From Diphasiastrum complanatum (taxonomy: Eukaryota; Streptophyta; Lycopodiopsida; Lycopodiales; Lycopodiaceae), in assembly GCA_029204225.1 (NCBI GenBank), contig CM055104.1, positions 39,550,527 to 39,614,526 of the forward strand: a stretch of 64,000 bases of DNA, given 5' to 3'. How positions within the stretch are numbered: position 1 is the first letter of the stretch; every line of letters starts with the position of its first letter. Both the position numbers and the translations under genes were made by a program. Below the pieces are notes generated by a model. That model saw only the letters and a list, made by a program, of their open reading frames with translations, was not told where the DNA came from and made no database searches. Shown here one piece after another: positions 11,601 to 22,131 of the stretch.

Positions 11601-12615
11601 CAATAGAAGAGAAAGAGTCCTTGGAGCTACACATATGTGAAGAGGCTCCACTATCAATATACCATAGGCCGTCCTTCTTGAAAGGAGTAGATGAGAAACT
11701 AGAGACCATAAGAGATCCCTCTCCATCACTTGCAATAGTGTCTTCCTTCTCATTGGTTATATTGGCTTGCTTGAGTTGATTCTTCTTTTTGAAGCAATTG
11801 GTGGCATAATGACCTTTCTTGCCACAATAAAAGCACTTGATCTTCTTCTTCTTCTTGAGCTTGGATGATGAAGCATTAGAGGAATCATCTTCCTCCTCAT
11901 CTTTGTCTTTGGATTTGACTTTGTCCTTGCTTGAGGATTGTTGATGTTGGTTCTTGCTCCTCTCTTTGTGCTTATCCTTGGCAAAGAGGGCTTTGCCATC
12001 ATTATGAGTGAGAGAAAGCTTGTCCATCCTCAAGAGCTTGTACTCTTGTCTTGATTCTTTTGAAATTAGCACACTTTGGAGAGCCTCCAAACTTGCTAGC
12101 TCCTCCTTAATGGCATAGGATTGGACAAGATTATCAAATTCACTTCTCAAGCCATTGAGAATGACTTGAACTATCTCATTTTGATTGATGGAATCACCAA
12201 TGCAAGCAAGCTCTCTATGAATATCTTTTACTCTCAAAACATAACTAGATGCACTCTCATCACTCTTTTGGCTACTTTGAAAGATTTGATTCCTAAGAGT
12301 GAGAAGCCTAGAGGTATTCTTAGCCTCATAGATAGTCTTGAGACAATCCCAAGCTTCTTTGGCTGTTGTACAAGTACCTATCTCCCTCAATATCTCATTA
12401 GAGACATTCATCTTAATGTAGTGGAGAGCCATCCTAGCTCTCTTTTTTTATTTTTGAACCTCTTGAAGAACTTGTGGTTCTTCTTCAGGGCCAAGAACTA
12501 TGTCCATCACGTCTTGAAGGATCAAGATGGACTCCATCCTCATTTTCCAAATTGAATAATTTGAAGTAGTCAATCTCTCACTTGGTTCCAACAAGGATGA
12601 ACCCATTGAAGACAT
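8628..12615 (-). pseudogene. Copia element 3 gag-pol polyprotein
   Basis: The start is the ATG at 12615 (MSSMGSSLLEPSER). Gag has KMRMESILILQD, MALHYIKMNVSNEILRE and knuckle CFYCGKKGHYATNC. Protease has LWYIDSGASSHM. Integrase has the zinc motif HRRLGHPNYKSM...CEACAIAKSHK and DDE residues in HSDVHFSS, LRSDGGGEY and NGVAERKNR. RT has NAFLNGYLEEEIYMEQP, YGLKQAPRSWY and LLYVDDIILCG. RNase H has YSDSDFASD and CDNISAQALA. Lesions are few: an in-frame TAA near 12446, a TAA at 10336-10338, a frameshift near 10100, and a 2-bp gain in a CTCTCT run near 8990. It is recently dead, with all domains at normal length. Confidence 0.93.
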
Positions 12616-13348
12616 TTGAAGTGAGAAAAACTCAAATGATGAACAATAAATGTTGTTACACACTCTCAATAGGATCCAATAATTGAGTACTATCTCCTCC
12701 TATGAAAGATCTTACAACAATTTGTAATTGATTCTCACTAGCTACTCAAATCTAGATCTATTTCACATCAAATGATGGGGTATAGGCAAAGTTATGATCT
12801 AACACTCTTAGCACGTGTGAAATACACTAAGAAATCAAATTTGACTCAAATACAATGATATTGCATGAAACAAAATGGCTAAGATCTCAAAACAGTGCCT
12901 AGATCACATATAGATGAGATTGGCAAGCATACAACTGTGATTTTGGATCAACCAAGCAATATCTTGACCAAACCAAATGTGTCCACCCAGGTCTAGGTGC
13001 CCTACCTAACCCTCTTCAAAAGCTTATAACTTTTGATTGGCTCAACCAAATGAAATGAAACTGATTGCATCAGAAACTAGACAAAAATAGCTTCAAAGCA
13101 AGCTATCAAGCAAGATAAATGGATCAAACATGAGAGAGAACTTCCAAACTGAAATTGGATGTTCCTCACACATGTTTGAGCTCCTGATTCCGTACAGTAC
13201 CAGGTCAGACCCAATCAATGTCCTTTTGATCTCTTTTGATCCAAGATTGAACAAGATAGCTAGGAAAATGGGCCTTGACAACTTCTAGCTCAAGATTGAT
13301 GAAATTTTTTCACTTAGATGGATCAAAATGCATGGTAACCTTAGGTAG
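12616..13348 (-). other. Element 3 leader
   Basis: Roughly 730 bp between the primer site and the gag ATG with no long frame of its own. It is the transcribed leader of the element. Confidence 0.6.
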
Positions 13349-13360
13349 GCTCTGATACCA
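13349..13360 (-). other. Primer-binding site of element 3
   Basis: The minus strand reads TGGTATCAGAGC directly beside the 5' LTR. This is identical to the standard plant copia site complementary to initiator tRNA-Met. Confidence 0.92.
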
Positions 13361-14097
13361 TGTTGAATTTCACACGTGTGAACTGTCCACTACATGTACT
13401 TGTGATCTCCTAAGGTGTGTAGATGCACCAAGATCAAGACTAGATTGAGATTCAAGATCAATCTTGAATCCTATGGCAAAAACACACTACTACATGCATT
13501 CAATCACTTCCAACTCTCACTCACACGTGTGGGAAGTATTCAAAAAATAATCTAAGTAAAAACAAGCTGCTCTCCTCAAGTAGAGAGAGAAAATGCATCA
13601 AGAACTCTCGGGTAGAGAGAGAAAGCTAGAAATCCAATAACTCACAAAATCCATGAAATCACCAAATCAATTGACTTCAAAATAAGGAGTACAATGATAC
13701 TAGTAGGTCCACGAGCTACCACTATGCTTAACTATGATTGGACCATATTTTGTCACCTCTTAATCCTATTGGATCATTGATCTATGCACCTCTTAATTCT
13801 ATTGGACTATATTCAAGCACACCTCAATTTTCTATTGGACCTCACAAGGTTCCACCTATATATCCTATTGGACCTTTTGGAATACATCAAAAAAAAACTT
13901 TACACTTGTCTACACTCTAATTAGCAAGTGTTTAGCCTCTTACTCTATTTTGGCTCAATAGTGGCATTACAAGTGGAAATGCATAATTTGCCATCTATGC
14001 CAACTTTATTCCTATCAACATCCTACACCTAGATGCTTGATGTAAAAAACATAAGACCCCTATATCTAACATAGATAATCTTTTTCAATTCTTCACA
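13361..14097 (-). repeat. Element 3 5' LTR
   Basis: Same length as the left LTR, with 20 scattered substitutions. It also carries the two CACACGTGTG palindromes. Being the 5' LTR for minus-strand transcription, it should hold the element promoter. Confidence 0.95.
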
Positions 14098-14549
14098 CAT
14101 ATGACACAATGTTTAAAATTATCAAAGAGGCATTTGGACAAATACATATAAAAAACTCTCCTATTCCTCGGCCATTTCAAATAAAATTAGAAAGGGATGT
14201 GTTAAATAGGGGTTTGCAAAACATCATTGGTATTCCTTACCATATCAATGAAATTTATAACTCAAAACATGGCACTTTGTCATATGAGTCCACCAACAAT
14301 ATGTTTGTAGATTTGAATCATTTACTGAAATTTATTGTAAAGTTTTATGGAATCACAAGTGAAAGTGTTGAAAATTTGATATTAGTTCTCAAGTTAGATG
14401 AATCAGAAGTAATAAAGGGACAAAAGCTAGAAAGGGTTAGTGTTACACTTATGAATGGAGCATTAAGCAATACGATAAACTCGGAGAGTCTTAATTTCAG
14501 TGTGCAGTCCGAAAATAATATCTGGTGGTTAGCAGTTTTCCAGATTTAA
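14098..14549 (+). pseudogene. Unrecognised gene, 3' part, after element 3 insertion
   Basis: Removing element 3 and one CATAT gives a continuous frame MDAYDTMFKIIKEAFG across the site. It then continues PIPRPFQIKLERDVL, NIIGIPYHINEIYN, MFVDLNHLLKFIVKFYG, GQKLERVSVTLMNGALS and FSVQSENNIWWLAVFQI to a TAA at 14547. I do not recognise the family. A further block follows at 14708-14910, probably after an intron, and contains the WHLAGDLKSLKCMF motif that recurs at 17881-18222. The parts together look like one protein family with several exons. Confidence 0.65.
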
Positions 14550-14707
14550 ATCTATTTTATTGAGTACTAGCAACTAATTCATTTCGAGAATTTATGGTTT
14601 TGTGTTTTAAGCTGATATCGTTTTGCTATTATAGGTCTAAGTTTTAAATATACTTGATCGAGTAATATTGTTCAATTCTCTTAACATAGTTCATGATTTT
14701 GTATTTC

Positions 14708-14910
14708 AAACAGGTTTTAAAAGAAGATCATGACATTCTATTTTGGATTTTAGTAAAACAATTTATCTAGAGATAATTAAGAATTATAGCAGCGACACAT
14801 CACTCAATGTTCCTAGAATAGGTGATTTTAAGGTGGAATGGCATTTGGCTGGAGACTTGAAGTCGTTGAAGTGCATGTTCTATAGGAAAAAGATAATTAT
14901 TCTTCCATAG
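14708..14910 (+). pseudogene. HLAGDLK-motif fragment, probable further exon of the split gene
   Basis: The plus strand reads LKEDHDILFWILVKQF, and after a frame change GDFKVEWHLAGDLKSLKCMF (about 14820-14880), ending at a TAG. The last block is closely similar to HLASDLKALKCMYN on the minus strand at 18160-18205. I recall similar HLAGD...C..C motifs from uncharacterised eukaryotic proteins but cannot name a family. Between 14550 and 14700 there is only AT-rich sequence with intron-like character. Confidence 0.5.
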
Positions 14911-14949
14911 AGAACACGATGAAAGTTTGAATAAATCAAACTAATATCA

Positions 14950-15203
14950 GTGTCTTTAATCGGGTCTGTATTTGATCTATGTACTAATAGAATAGTATTT
15001 GCTCTGATTGAATATGCGTGCGGAAATAGTATGCGGTAGAAGAGACAACTTAAGACAATTTTTAGACAATTATAAACTATTGTTCAAAAACAAATTTATA
15101 ATTCTGAATCTAACTTAGTATACATCTCTGTTTCTTATCCTTTGTCATGTAAAGTGCGTGCTTTGTTAGTAGAATCAAGACCTGTCTGATCAGGTGTTCT
15201 ACA
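14950..15203 (-). repeat. Probable 3' LTR start of copia element 4
   Basis: On the minus strand a purine run (CTTTGAGAGGGAGC, 15204-15217) is followed at once by TGTAGAAC. That is the expected polypurine tract and LTR start, and it matches the TTCTACA end of the element 1 LTR. The far end is not identifiable; 14950 is a guess. Confidence 0.45.
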
Positions 15204-16472
15204 GCTCCCTCTCAAAGTGGGTAGTTGGATTAACCCCAATCTTCTTCGTTGCTTCTCGAACAAAGCCTTACTGATTGGCTCCGTAAAGATATCAGTTGTC
15301 ATTTCCTCTGTAGGTATGAAGACTTTTTTCAGTATATTCTTCTCGACTAAGTCCTGAATCACATGATATTTGATAGCTATGTGCTTTATTTTTGAGTGAA
15401 ATACAGGATCTTTCGTAAGATAGATTGCTGAAGTGTTATCCATTGACAAGACATAAGGTTCAAATATGGATTTATCAAATCCTTCCAACATCTGTTTAAT
15501 CCAGATCAGCTTGTTTGCCATCTTGGCTACTCGCTTCACAAGAAGATTGAGTTACTGATGTTTGCTTCTTGCTTTTCCAGAGTATGGCTGCGCCAGATGC
15601 TAGAGTGCAACCTCCTGAAATACTTTTGTTATCATCCTTCATGGATGTCCAGCTTGCGTCACTGTAAGATTCGATGTGAAATCCAGCTTCCTTTAATAAC
15701 ACAGTCCATAGTCTTTCGTTTCCTAGAGATATTGTGGTACTCTCTTTGCTAACTTTCAATGCAACAATCATGGGTTCTGATTATATTGGCTCAATTTGTA
15801 TACTACAAATGTTATATCAGATATGGTGTTGTCTGCTAGATATAACAATCTAGCCATAGTACTCCAGTTCCATCAACCACGTGCTAAGAACCGTCTCCAA
15901 GTATAATGAATCTTGAATAGTTCGTCTTCTTGTACTCAGACAATATTTGTTTCAAGAAAACAAAATGTGGTGGCTCCCGAATCAAGTACTACTTCTCAAA
16001 TTGAACTATATGAACAGCATTGATCAGCACTAATATAAATTGTTGAGTTCCTTGTTGCCCTGTCTTCTGCTGCTCTAGAGCATTCTTCGACATAGTTTGA
16101 ATTTGAAGGTTCGCTTTCATTCTGGTCTCTTTTGTTTTTGGGATTCTGATAATAGTCTACTACTGCATGACCCCGTTTATGATAATGAATGCATTTAATC
16201 TTTGGATTTAACCAACATTTTTCTTCTGTGTGACCTAGTCTTCTACATCTGTTGCAGATCTTCTTATCACCAGAATTCTTCTGTTGTTTACCAGATTGTT
16301 GTTCATTTGTCTTAGACTCATTCCTTTTAGACGACTCTCTCTTGAACTTAGACTTCTTAGAAGATTCATTCTTCTGAGTAAATAGAGCATTTTCGGAATC
16401 ACCATTATCATCATAGCGTTCACGAGCTTCTATTTCCTCTTTAACTCCGTCTATTGCCTTTTGAAGTACCAT
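15135..16472 (-). pseudogene. Copia element 4: gag joined to RNase H
   Basis: Gag (15996-16472) has the knuckle CNRCRRLGHTEEKC and a second degenerate one (CIHYHKRGHAVVDY). After a stop, DSGATTFC marks the protease start near 15975. The sequence then jumps to the RT/RNase H border (ADNTISDITFVVYKLSQYNQ), so integrase and nearly all RT are gone. RNase H follows (SYSDASWTS, SGAAILWKSKKQ, SMDNTSAIYLTKDPVFHSK, TDIFTEPISKALFEK). Element 1 has the same gag type and also lost sequence just after the protease DSGA, but with a different far breakpoint. The right side is cut near 16490 by gypsy sequence. Confidence 0.78.
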
Positions 16473-16489
16473 TGTCGCATCTTACCAGA

Positions 16490-17138
16490 GTTTGTACTCT
16501 AAAATAGAGATCGAAGATTGGAAATTAGGTTTATCTCCGAGTACTTGTTTGAGGTGTAAGGCCTACTAAAGATAATGATTTTCTAGGTTAATAATGAAAG
16601 TTCAAAGGACTGTTCTTGTGATTTTTTCCTGTTTTGAGGACAAAACCAAATTAAGGGCGGAAGAAGGTTATGTCCATGACCAGTACATAAGATTCATTAT
16701 ACTCCTAGTCTTGGATACATGGTACTCCATTAAGTCAAGCTGTTAGTTATGCCATGTCATATTGGACGTGACCCAAAAGTAGCTAATACCCTTGTGAGGC
16801 CCATAATACACTAAATGGAGTTAGTACAAGGTTTGGGATAGTGAATGCAAGTATAGAGTTATCAATAGCAATTCTATGAATAGAGGATCCATGCATAGAG
16901 ACTCTATTCTAAATGAATCTATATATAGGGGAGTTAGGACCTTGCATGAATAAGTGCACATGTGGTTCTAGGCTCTATATAAGGAGGCCAAACTTGTCCT
17001 ACTACACACAACTGTGATTGATTCATTGCTAGACTCTCACTCTACTTTCATGCTTTCTATTCCTTGGCTTGGGGGTGAAGCTTATAGAATTGATTGGTTG
17101 TTTCTACTTGGTTGGGTGGTTTCTCCATACTGTGTTTT
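16490..17138 (+). mobile_element. Gypsy family B 3' end with LTR, copy 1
   Basis: 16490-16666 matches 44480-44655 and ends in a purine tract (AAGGGCGGAAGAA). The LTR follows from 16667: GGTTATGTCCATGACC here, TGTTATGTCCATGGCC in the better copy at 44656. It runs to about 17138 with a TATATAAGGAGGCC TATA-like box near 16974. A third copy lies reversed at 33850-34200, upstream of the gypsy gag-pol at 30957-32899. That ties this LTR family to that gypsy element. The copy ends where a different repeat begins. Confidence 0.75.
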
Positions 17139-17187
17139 CCATTGCGTTTGTCTTGTAAGCATGATCTTGAGGAGATTTCTCTTATAG

Positions 17188-17425
17188 GTATAACCACTGA
17201 AATAATTGACAAATATAGTTTCATTTTTCATTGGTTCCTCCATGTCATGTATTTTGATGAAATGTTGCCCGTGCTTGCCAATGTGACTTCTACATCCTTT
17301 ATGATGACCGTCACTCAGGCTTCCATACGTGTTTGCAAAAAATGTTTTATGATCTCTTAGTATATGCTGCACATGTCAAAATCGTAGTGTCAGTCTTATG
17401 TTTTGATCAATATATATAGTTCAAT
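17188..17425 (+). repeat. Dispersed repeat, copy 1
   Basis: About 240 bp from ACCACTGAAATAATTGAC to near TATATATAG matches 41728-41965 in the same orientation with many point differences. The short ORFs on either strand are not conserved. Origin unknown. Confidence 0.75.
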
Positions 17426-17459
17426 TGAAAGAAGCTCTAATCATTTATACTAACCATAT

Positions 17460-18235
17460 AATGAGTGATGTGATCTGCTCCTCATGCTTTTGATACTGCA
17501 TCAACAAACTCGACACAAGTCTTTTGTAGAGCTTTCTTATCAATATCACATCTAGAAAATTTATCTTTTCTTAAAATTTTAATCATATTGTCAAATTTCA
17601 TCCATACATCAATTTTTAGTAATCTAGTTGAGCCCCTCACCTCAAAGTCCTAAGAGGATATCTTTTCAAACAAAGTGTTGAATATTAGAAGCCTTATCAG
17701 TGTGGTTTGATAGGAATCGATGTGTGGTAGCAATGATATCTTTCCAAACAGAGTGTGGTTTGATAGAAATTGATGTGCTTTTGCTCCTCCTATGCTTGGC
17801 TTAGTAGGCATATTTCTTGACTTTTCTAAAAGCTTTTTATCTTTCTATATTTTGACATGTCTCTTATGAAGTCATGCTTTCTATAGAACATCTTCTAATT
17901 GAGAGATAGATTCCTTCGAGGATGATGCTGGCTTAGTATTCTGAGCAAACAATATATGAAGATAAATGAGTTTCTCTATTATTCTAACTTTTGCATTAAG
18001 TCTAGTGCAAACATGCACACATTTTACGAGAATAGGCAATATATGCTTCCAGTTTAGATCTGCATTTTCTCTCATAATGCCTGTAGTCCTAGTATCATCT
18101 TTCGCCATTTTCATGAAGTACAAACAAGGATGTTTAGATGTAGCACTATGAGAGACATTATACATGCATTTCAATGCTTTCAAATCACTTGCTAAGTGCT
18201 TATTCAACATTGAAGTCTCCAACTCCTAGAACGTT
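17460..18235 (-). pseudogene. HLAGDLK-family relic, C-terminal half
   Basis: The minus strand reads HLASDLKALKCMYN, SATSKHPCLYFMKMA, DLNWKHILPILVKCVHVC, LNAKVRIIEKLIYLHIL (18222 down to 17881). Beyond stops and frame changes come blocks such as LIRKLYKRLVSSLLMQ and EEQITSLI near 17460-17620. The motif after HLA.DLK resembles a Cys-x-x-Cys knuckle whose second Cys is lost (CLYFM). The first part repeats the motif of the plus-strand fragment at 14820-14880. Family unknown to me; the protein is clearly broken. Confidence 0.5.
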
Positions 18236-18429
18236 GAGAAATTCTCCATCCATATGGTCCTTGATGATCTTAGGGTAATATGTCCTAAAGAATATTCATG
18301 ATAATATATCATGATCCTTCTTCAGTACCTATCCAAAGAATAAATCAAACTTAGTTAAATAAGAACTAATACTACCCATTGAATGTAAGAATGAGAAAAA
18401 TTATCTGAAAAGATGCCAATCACCATATA

Positions 18430-18838
18430 TCATTAGCCTTCTTCTTAGCCACTTTCACATTCCTCAATAATTTTAAGTTTTCAAATCTAATAGCAAGATT
18501 GATTGCATTTGCTCTAGTTTAGATTTGATATCAAATGTTATCTTCTCTAATGATTCATTATTTCTTTTATGTTCTTCATTTTCCTCTGAAGTTTTTTCGA
18601 CAAGACAATATCTTTTATGACAATAAGAGGATATGCGTATCAACTCACATTCTAAAAAGTGAATTTTTTTCATAGAAAATTGATTTCCATAGTTCTCCAA
18701 TCTCTCACAATATCCTAGTAATCCAGTATGCCCATTGCATATCCATGTAACTAGATGAGTTATTGAAGAGAATGTGGGATGAGTCAAAGTGCTAGGATCT
18801 TGAGGATACAATGTTCCATTTGTCCACAAATCCAAGTT
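18430..18838 (-). pseudogene. Unrecognised ORF with coiled-coil segment
   Basis: A 120-codon minus-strand frame (18473-18835) contains CNGHTGLLGYCERLEN and a helical charged run (EKTSEENEEHKRNNESLEK, DIKSKLEQMQSILLL) that would form a coiled coil. It lies upstream, in reading direction, of the HLAGDLK relic at 17460-18235. It may be the N-terminal part of that protein or of the element carrying it. No family is recognised. Confidence 0.35.
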
Positions 18839-19499
18839 CTTCTTTCCTTCTTTCCTATAATGGGAACAATACTCAGCATATATTGAAATTTCTTTGCCTC
18901 ATCTTCTCTGTATAGGTGTCAAATCTGTAGAGATATCCAATTGTAGATGATACAATGTTGACATCAGAAAAAACAAGAAAGTAATCAAATGCATCAAAGT
19001 ACTCAAAACAGATTTTTCAAAACAAATCAAAGTACTTATCTTTTATTATATTATATACTCTATACCATAATTAACGAATTTTCATAGGTACTGAGTTTTT
19101 GTGATTTGGATCGATATTGAGAGAGTAATGATCAAATTAATGGAGGTGGGTCAGACTAGCCAGAATTCTGGAAATGTTTTTTACAAGTGAGAGAGAAACA
19201 CTTCACCTTTTATCCATTTTGAAGCTGTATTTCTTTGTAGAATTTTTTCGCTGCCTTCAGAATGAAGTTTGCATGTTCTTTTTTAAATTTGTATTTTTAG
19301 CAGACTATTACTCGTCCTTTTGCTCGTGTCTACTAATTTTGAAAACTTTTTAAAAATTAAAATTTTATTTTTTGTTCTATTTCTCACACCTACTATTTCT
19401 GAAATTATTTTTAAAAAAATCTATTACTCGTCATTTATTCGCACTTGTTATTTCTAAAAACTTTCTATTTGTAATAAGTCTATTATTCGCTCATTTATC

Positions 19500-19500
<1 letters not shown>
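18839..19500. other. No gene seen
   Basis: AT-rich sequence. 19300-19520 has loosely repeated runs around TATTACTCGTC and TTTTTAAAAACTTTTTATTT. No coding frame or known repeat is recognised. Confidence 0.5.
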
Positions 19501-19908
<408 letters not shown>

Positions 19909-19910
19909 AC

Positions 19911-20780
19911 ATGGCCAGTGAACTTCGGGACCAGGCTGCCCTTCGAAAAATATATCTTGGATATTCTACGGGAATATAACTTGCCTACTGAAGAAGCTAT
20001 GGAAGAACTGCAGGTTTTGAACCAACAAGAAGACATTCTAGGTAAACTGCAGGTAATACAAGATCTGATAGTTGGAATGTTGCAAGAAATAAATCAAAAT
20101 AGGCAAGATAATGATGTGAAATGGACAAAATTGTTTGCTAGCCTATTTGGTGGGCAAGACAAACATCTTTGAGCCATCTACATCATACCAACTACCGTCT
20201 CCATCACAAAATGTAACATCTTTTCAAGATGTCCGAAGAATTGACATGGACAAGGAAAAACATATATTATAGAGTCATACTAGATAACCGGTGAGACTGG
20301 AACAATGAGAGCAACAGTCAATGAGGTTTCATGAACAACAGAATCACTTTGATGCTCAGGAATACAAGGATAAGATTATCATTTAGAAATTCAATAATGA
20401 CTTTAATACCATTGACATTGAAGAGTGGTTGCATAAATTAAATCATTACTTCATCTTGTTCAATAGACCTAATCCAACTAAATATTCCTCTATTTTGTAT
20501 TATGTAGAACCTCAAACAATGTCTAAGAAACGTGCTCTTTGTTGTTGCTGAGGGAAAGAATCCATTCTATTCTTCCCATAGTACAAAGTCAGTGGCGGTG
20601 GCACGTGACAAAATAGCTTCTTCCACTGTCCCTTTCAACACAGATAAAACTGCTAAATCTGCACCCTCAGAATCAGCCCCCTTCCCCCCAAAAAAAGATC
20701 TCAGGCTGTTTCACATACTAAACCTGCAACCGAGAAACCAAAGTCTAGAAACAAATCCATGGCCAATCGACCAATAGTAG
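19911..20780 (+). pseudogene. Retrotransposon gag-like relic
   Basis: The plus strand reads [52 protein letters not shown] to a stop at 20170. It then continues in pieces: RRIDMDKEKH, FHEQQNHFDAQEY, FNTIDIEEWLHKLNHYFILFNRP. The last block has the layout of an LTR-retrotransposon gag (one W before a helical repeat). 20532-20777 adds a Ser/Lys-rich linker. Several stops and shifts are present. It may be unrelated to the methyltransferase relic downstream or be the front part of the same element. Confidence 0.4.
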
Positions 20781-20899
20781 TTCTTCTGAAAAAAGTAGAA
20801 AAAAATAGAAGAGTCCACTTTCGTTTAGCCTAGAGCGTCTATCCAACCTCTGAAGGATTCATTTGAGATCTCTAAAATTAGAGATCAAATTCTTTGACA

Positions 20900-21300
20900 A
20901 ATGACAAAATTTCGAAATAAAGGGCTAGCCAGCTCAAGGAGATTCAAAATCCAAACACCACTCACACATTAAAACTCATATCAACAAAGATGGGTATTTT
21001 CTAGTGGAAAAATATGTAGGGAATAAATTCTTCCGAGTTAATAATCAATGTCCTCTCGAGGGTTGCCGATGGTCAACTCTCCCTTGCTAAAATGGGCAAG
21101 GAATTTAAAAGGTCAGATTCTTTTTTGTTTTTAAATAACATTTCTTAATACTAATTGTTATTTTTATTTTTATTTTTTTGTGATATTGATCACTAATTTG
21201 TTTTCTAATACAGACATAAATTATTTATGAAAGTTCAAGAGGCCATGGTAATAGGATTGAACTACATAGATTTTGAGGAGTGCTAGAGGTTTTATTCTCT
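20900..21300 (+). pseudogene. Possible upstream exon(s) of the methyltransferase relic
   Basis: Blocks such as INKDGYFLVEKYVGNKFF, RVNNQCPLEGCRWS and, after a plausible intron (AAAAG|GTCAGATTC at about 21111, TTCTAATACAG| at about 21214), HKLFMKVQEAMVIGLNY read on the plus strand with stops between. CPLEGCRW would fit a small Cys-containing domain. The link to the methyltransferase rests on order and orientation only. Confidence 0.35.
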
Positions 21301-21417
21301 GAGCAATAAAAATGAAGTCCTCACTCTTTTTTTTAGATTATTTAGAAATATGATATTCATTTCACTCATGCTTGATACATAAACATATTAATTTTTTATT
21401 TCAATGATTCATATCTC

Positions 21418-22131
21418 ATGCTAAGCATAGAATTGTATTCTCTAAGCTAGGATCTCAAACTTAGCATAAATTTAATTTTTTAAATATTTATTATGTTCAT
21501 CCTATGCTAAGCATAGTGCATTCTTCATTTTACCTTGCTTAACATTGAAATTTTTTTAATATTTATTTGGTGTATCCTTTGCTAAGCATAGTTGCATTCT
21601 CTCTTCTTTCAGTCTGTTGAAGACAAGAAAAATAAAGTTATTTTAGAGCAGTACAAACAACATATTCTAAAAGCGAAGGCCAAAAAAAAAGACAAAGAAA
21701 GATTGGCACGAGATTATACTATTGCGAGGAGAATTCAACAGAGACATACCTCCCAAAATATGTCGATAATCAACCGTGTTTTTACACTGTGAAAGAAGGA
21801 GATTGTAGGGAGATTCGGCAAATTTTCTAAAGAAAACACTCTTTGTGTTACCGACATTCCCTATGGATTTCAAATGAAAGAATCTCTAAATGATGATTGT
21901 CCATTGAAATTCACTGAGATCCATAGTGTGATGCAGAGATTTCTTGAAATCACAACTTCTCTTATTTGGAGAGTTGTGATATTCCATTCAAATTGGCAAT
22001 CGCTTTCATAGCAAAAAACACTTCTAACTTTTTGCAATGCTGGGATTGGAAATGCTATGTGGTACGTTTTCAAGTTTCTAAAAACTTAGTTTTATTTGTT
22101 TTAATTTTGATATATTCTATGCTTAGCATAG
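21418..22131. repeat. Palindromic 15-mers CTATGCTWAGCATAG
   Basis: CTATGCTAAGCATAG at 21502-21516 and CTATGCTTAGCATAG at 22117-22131 are perfect odd-length palindromes. Near copies are at 21418-21430 (ATGCTAAGCATAG) and 21577-21591 (CTTTGCTAAGCATAG). Three lie just before the exon starting at 21613 and one inside the 109-bp intron. Confidence 0.85.

Larger units (their letters stand above)
7876..14097 (-). mobile_element. Complete copia element 3 (6,222 bp), minus strand
   Basis: It has two equal-length LTRs (7876-8612 and 13361-14097, 737 bp each), a perfect 5-bp CATAT target duplication, a perfect 12-base Met primer site and a full gag-protease-integrase-RT-RNase H order. I count 20 substitutions and no indels between the LTRs (about 2.7 percent); 15 are transitions. 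It is therefore the youngest clearly datable insertion in the window. It sits inside an older reading frame that is continuous once one CATAT copy is removed. Confidence 0.95.

Noticed and set aside
12121-12555. 144-codon plus-strand ORF
   Set aside because: Shadow of the gag frame of element 3 on the other strand.
17082-17372. Overlapping ORFs on both strands
   Set aside because: They span an LTR and a dispersed repeat; the second copy at 41728 does not keep either frame.
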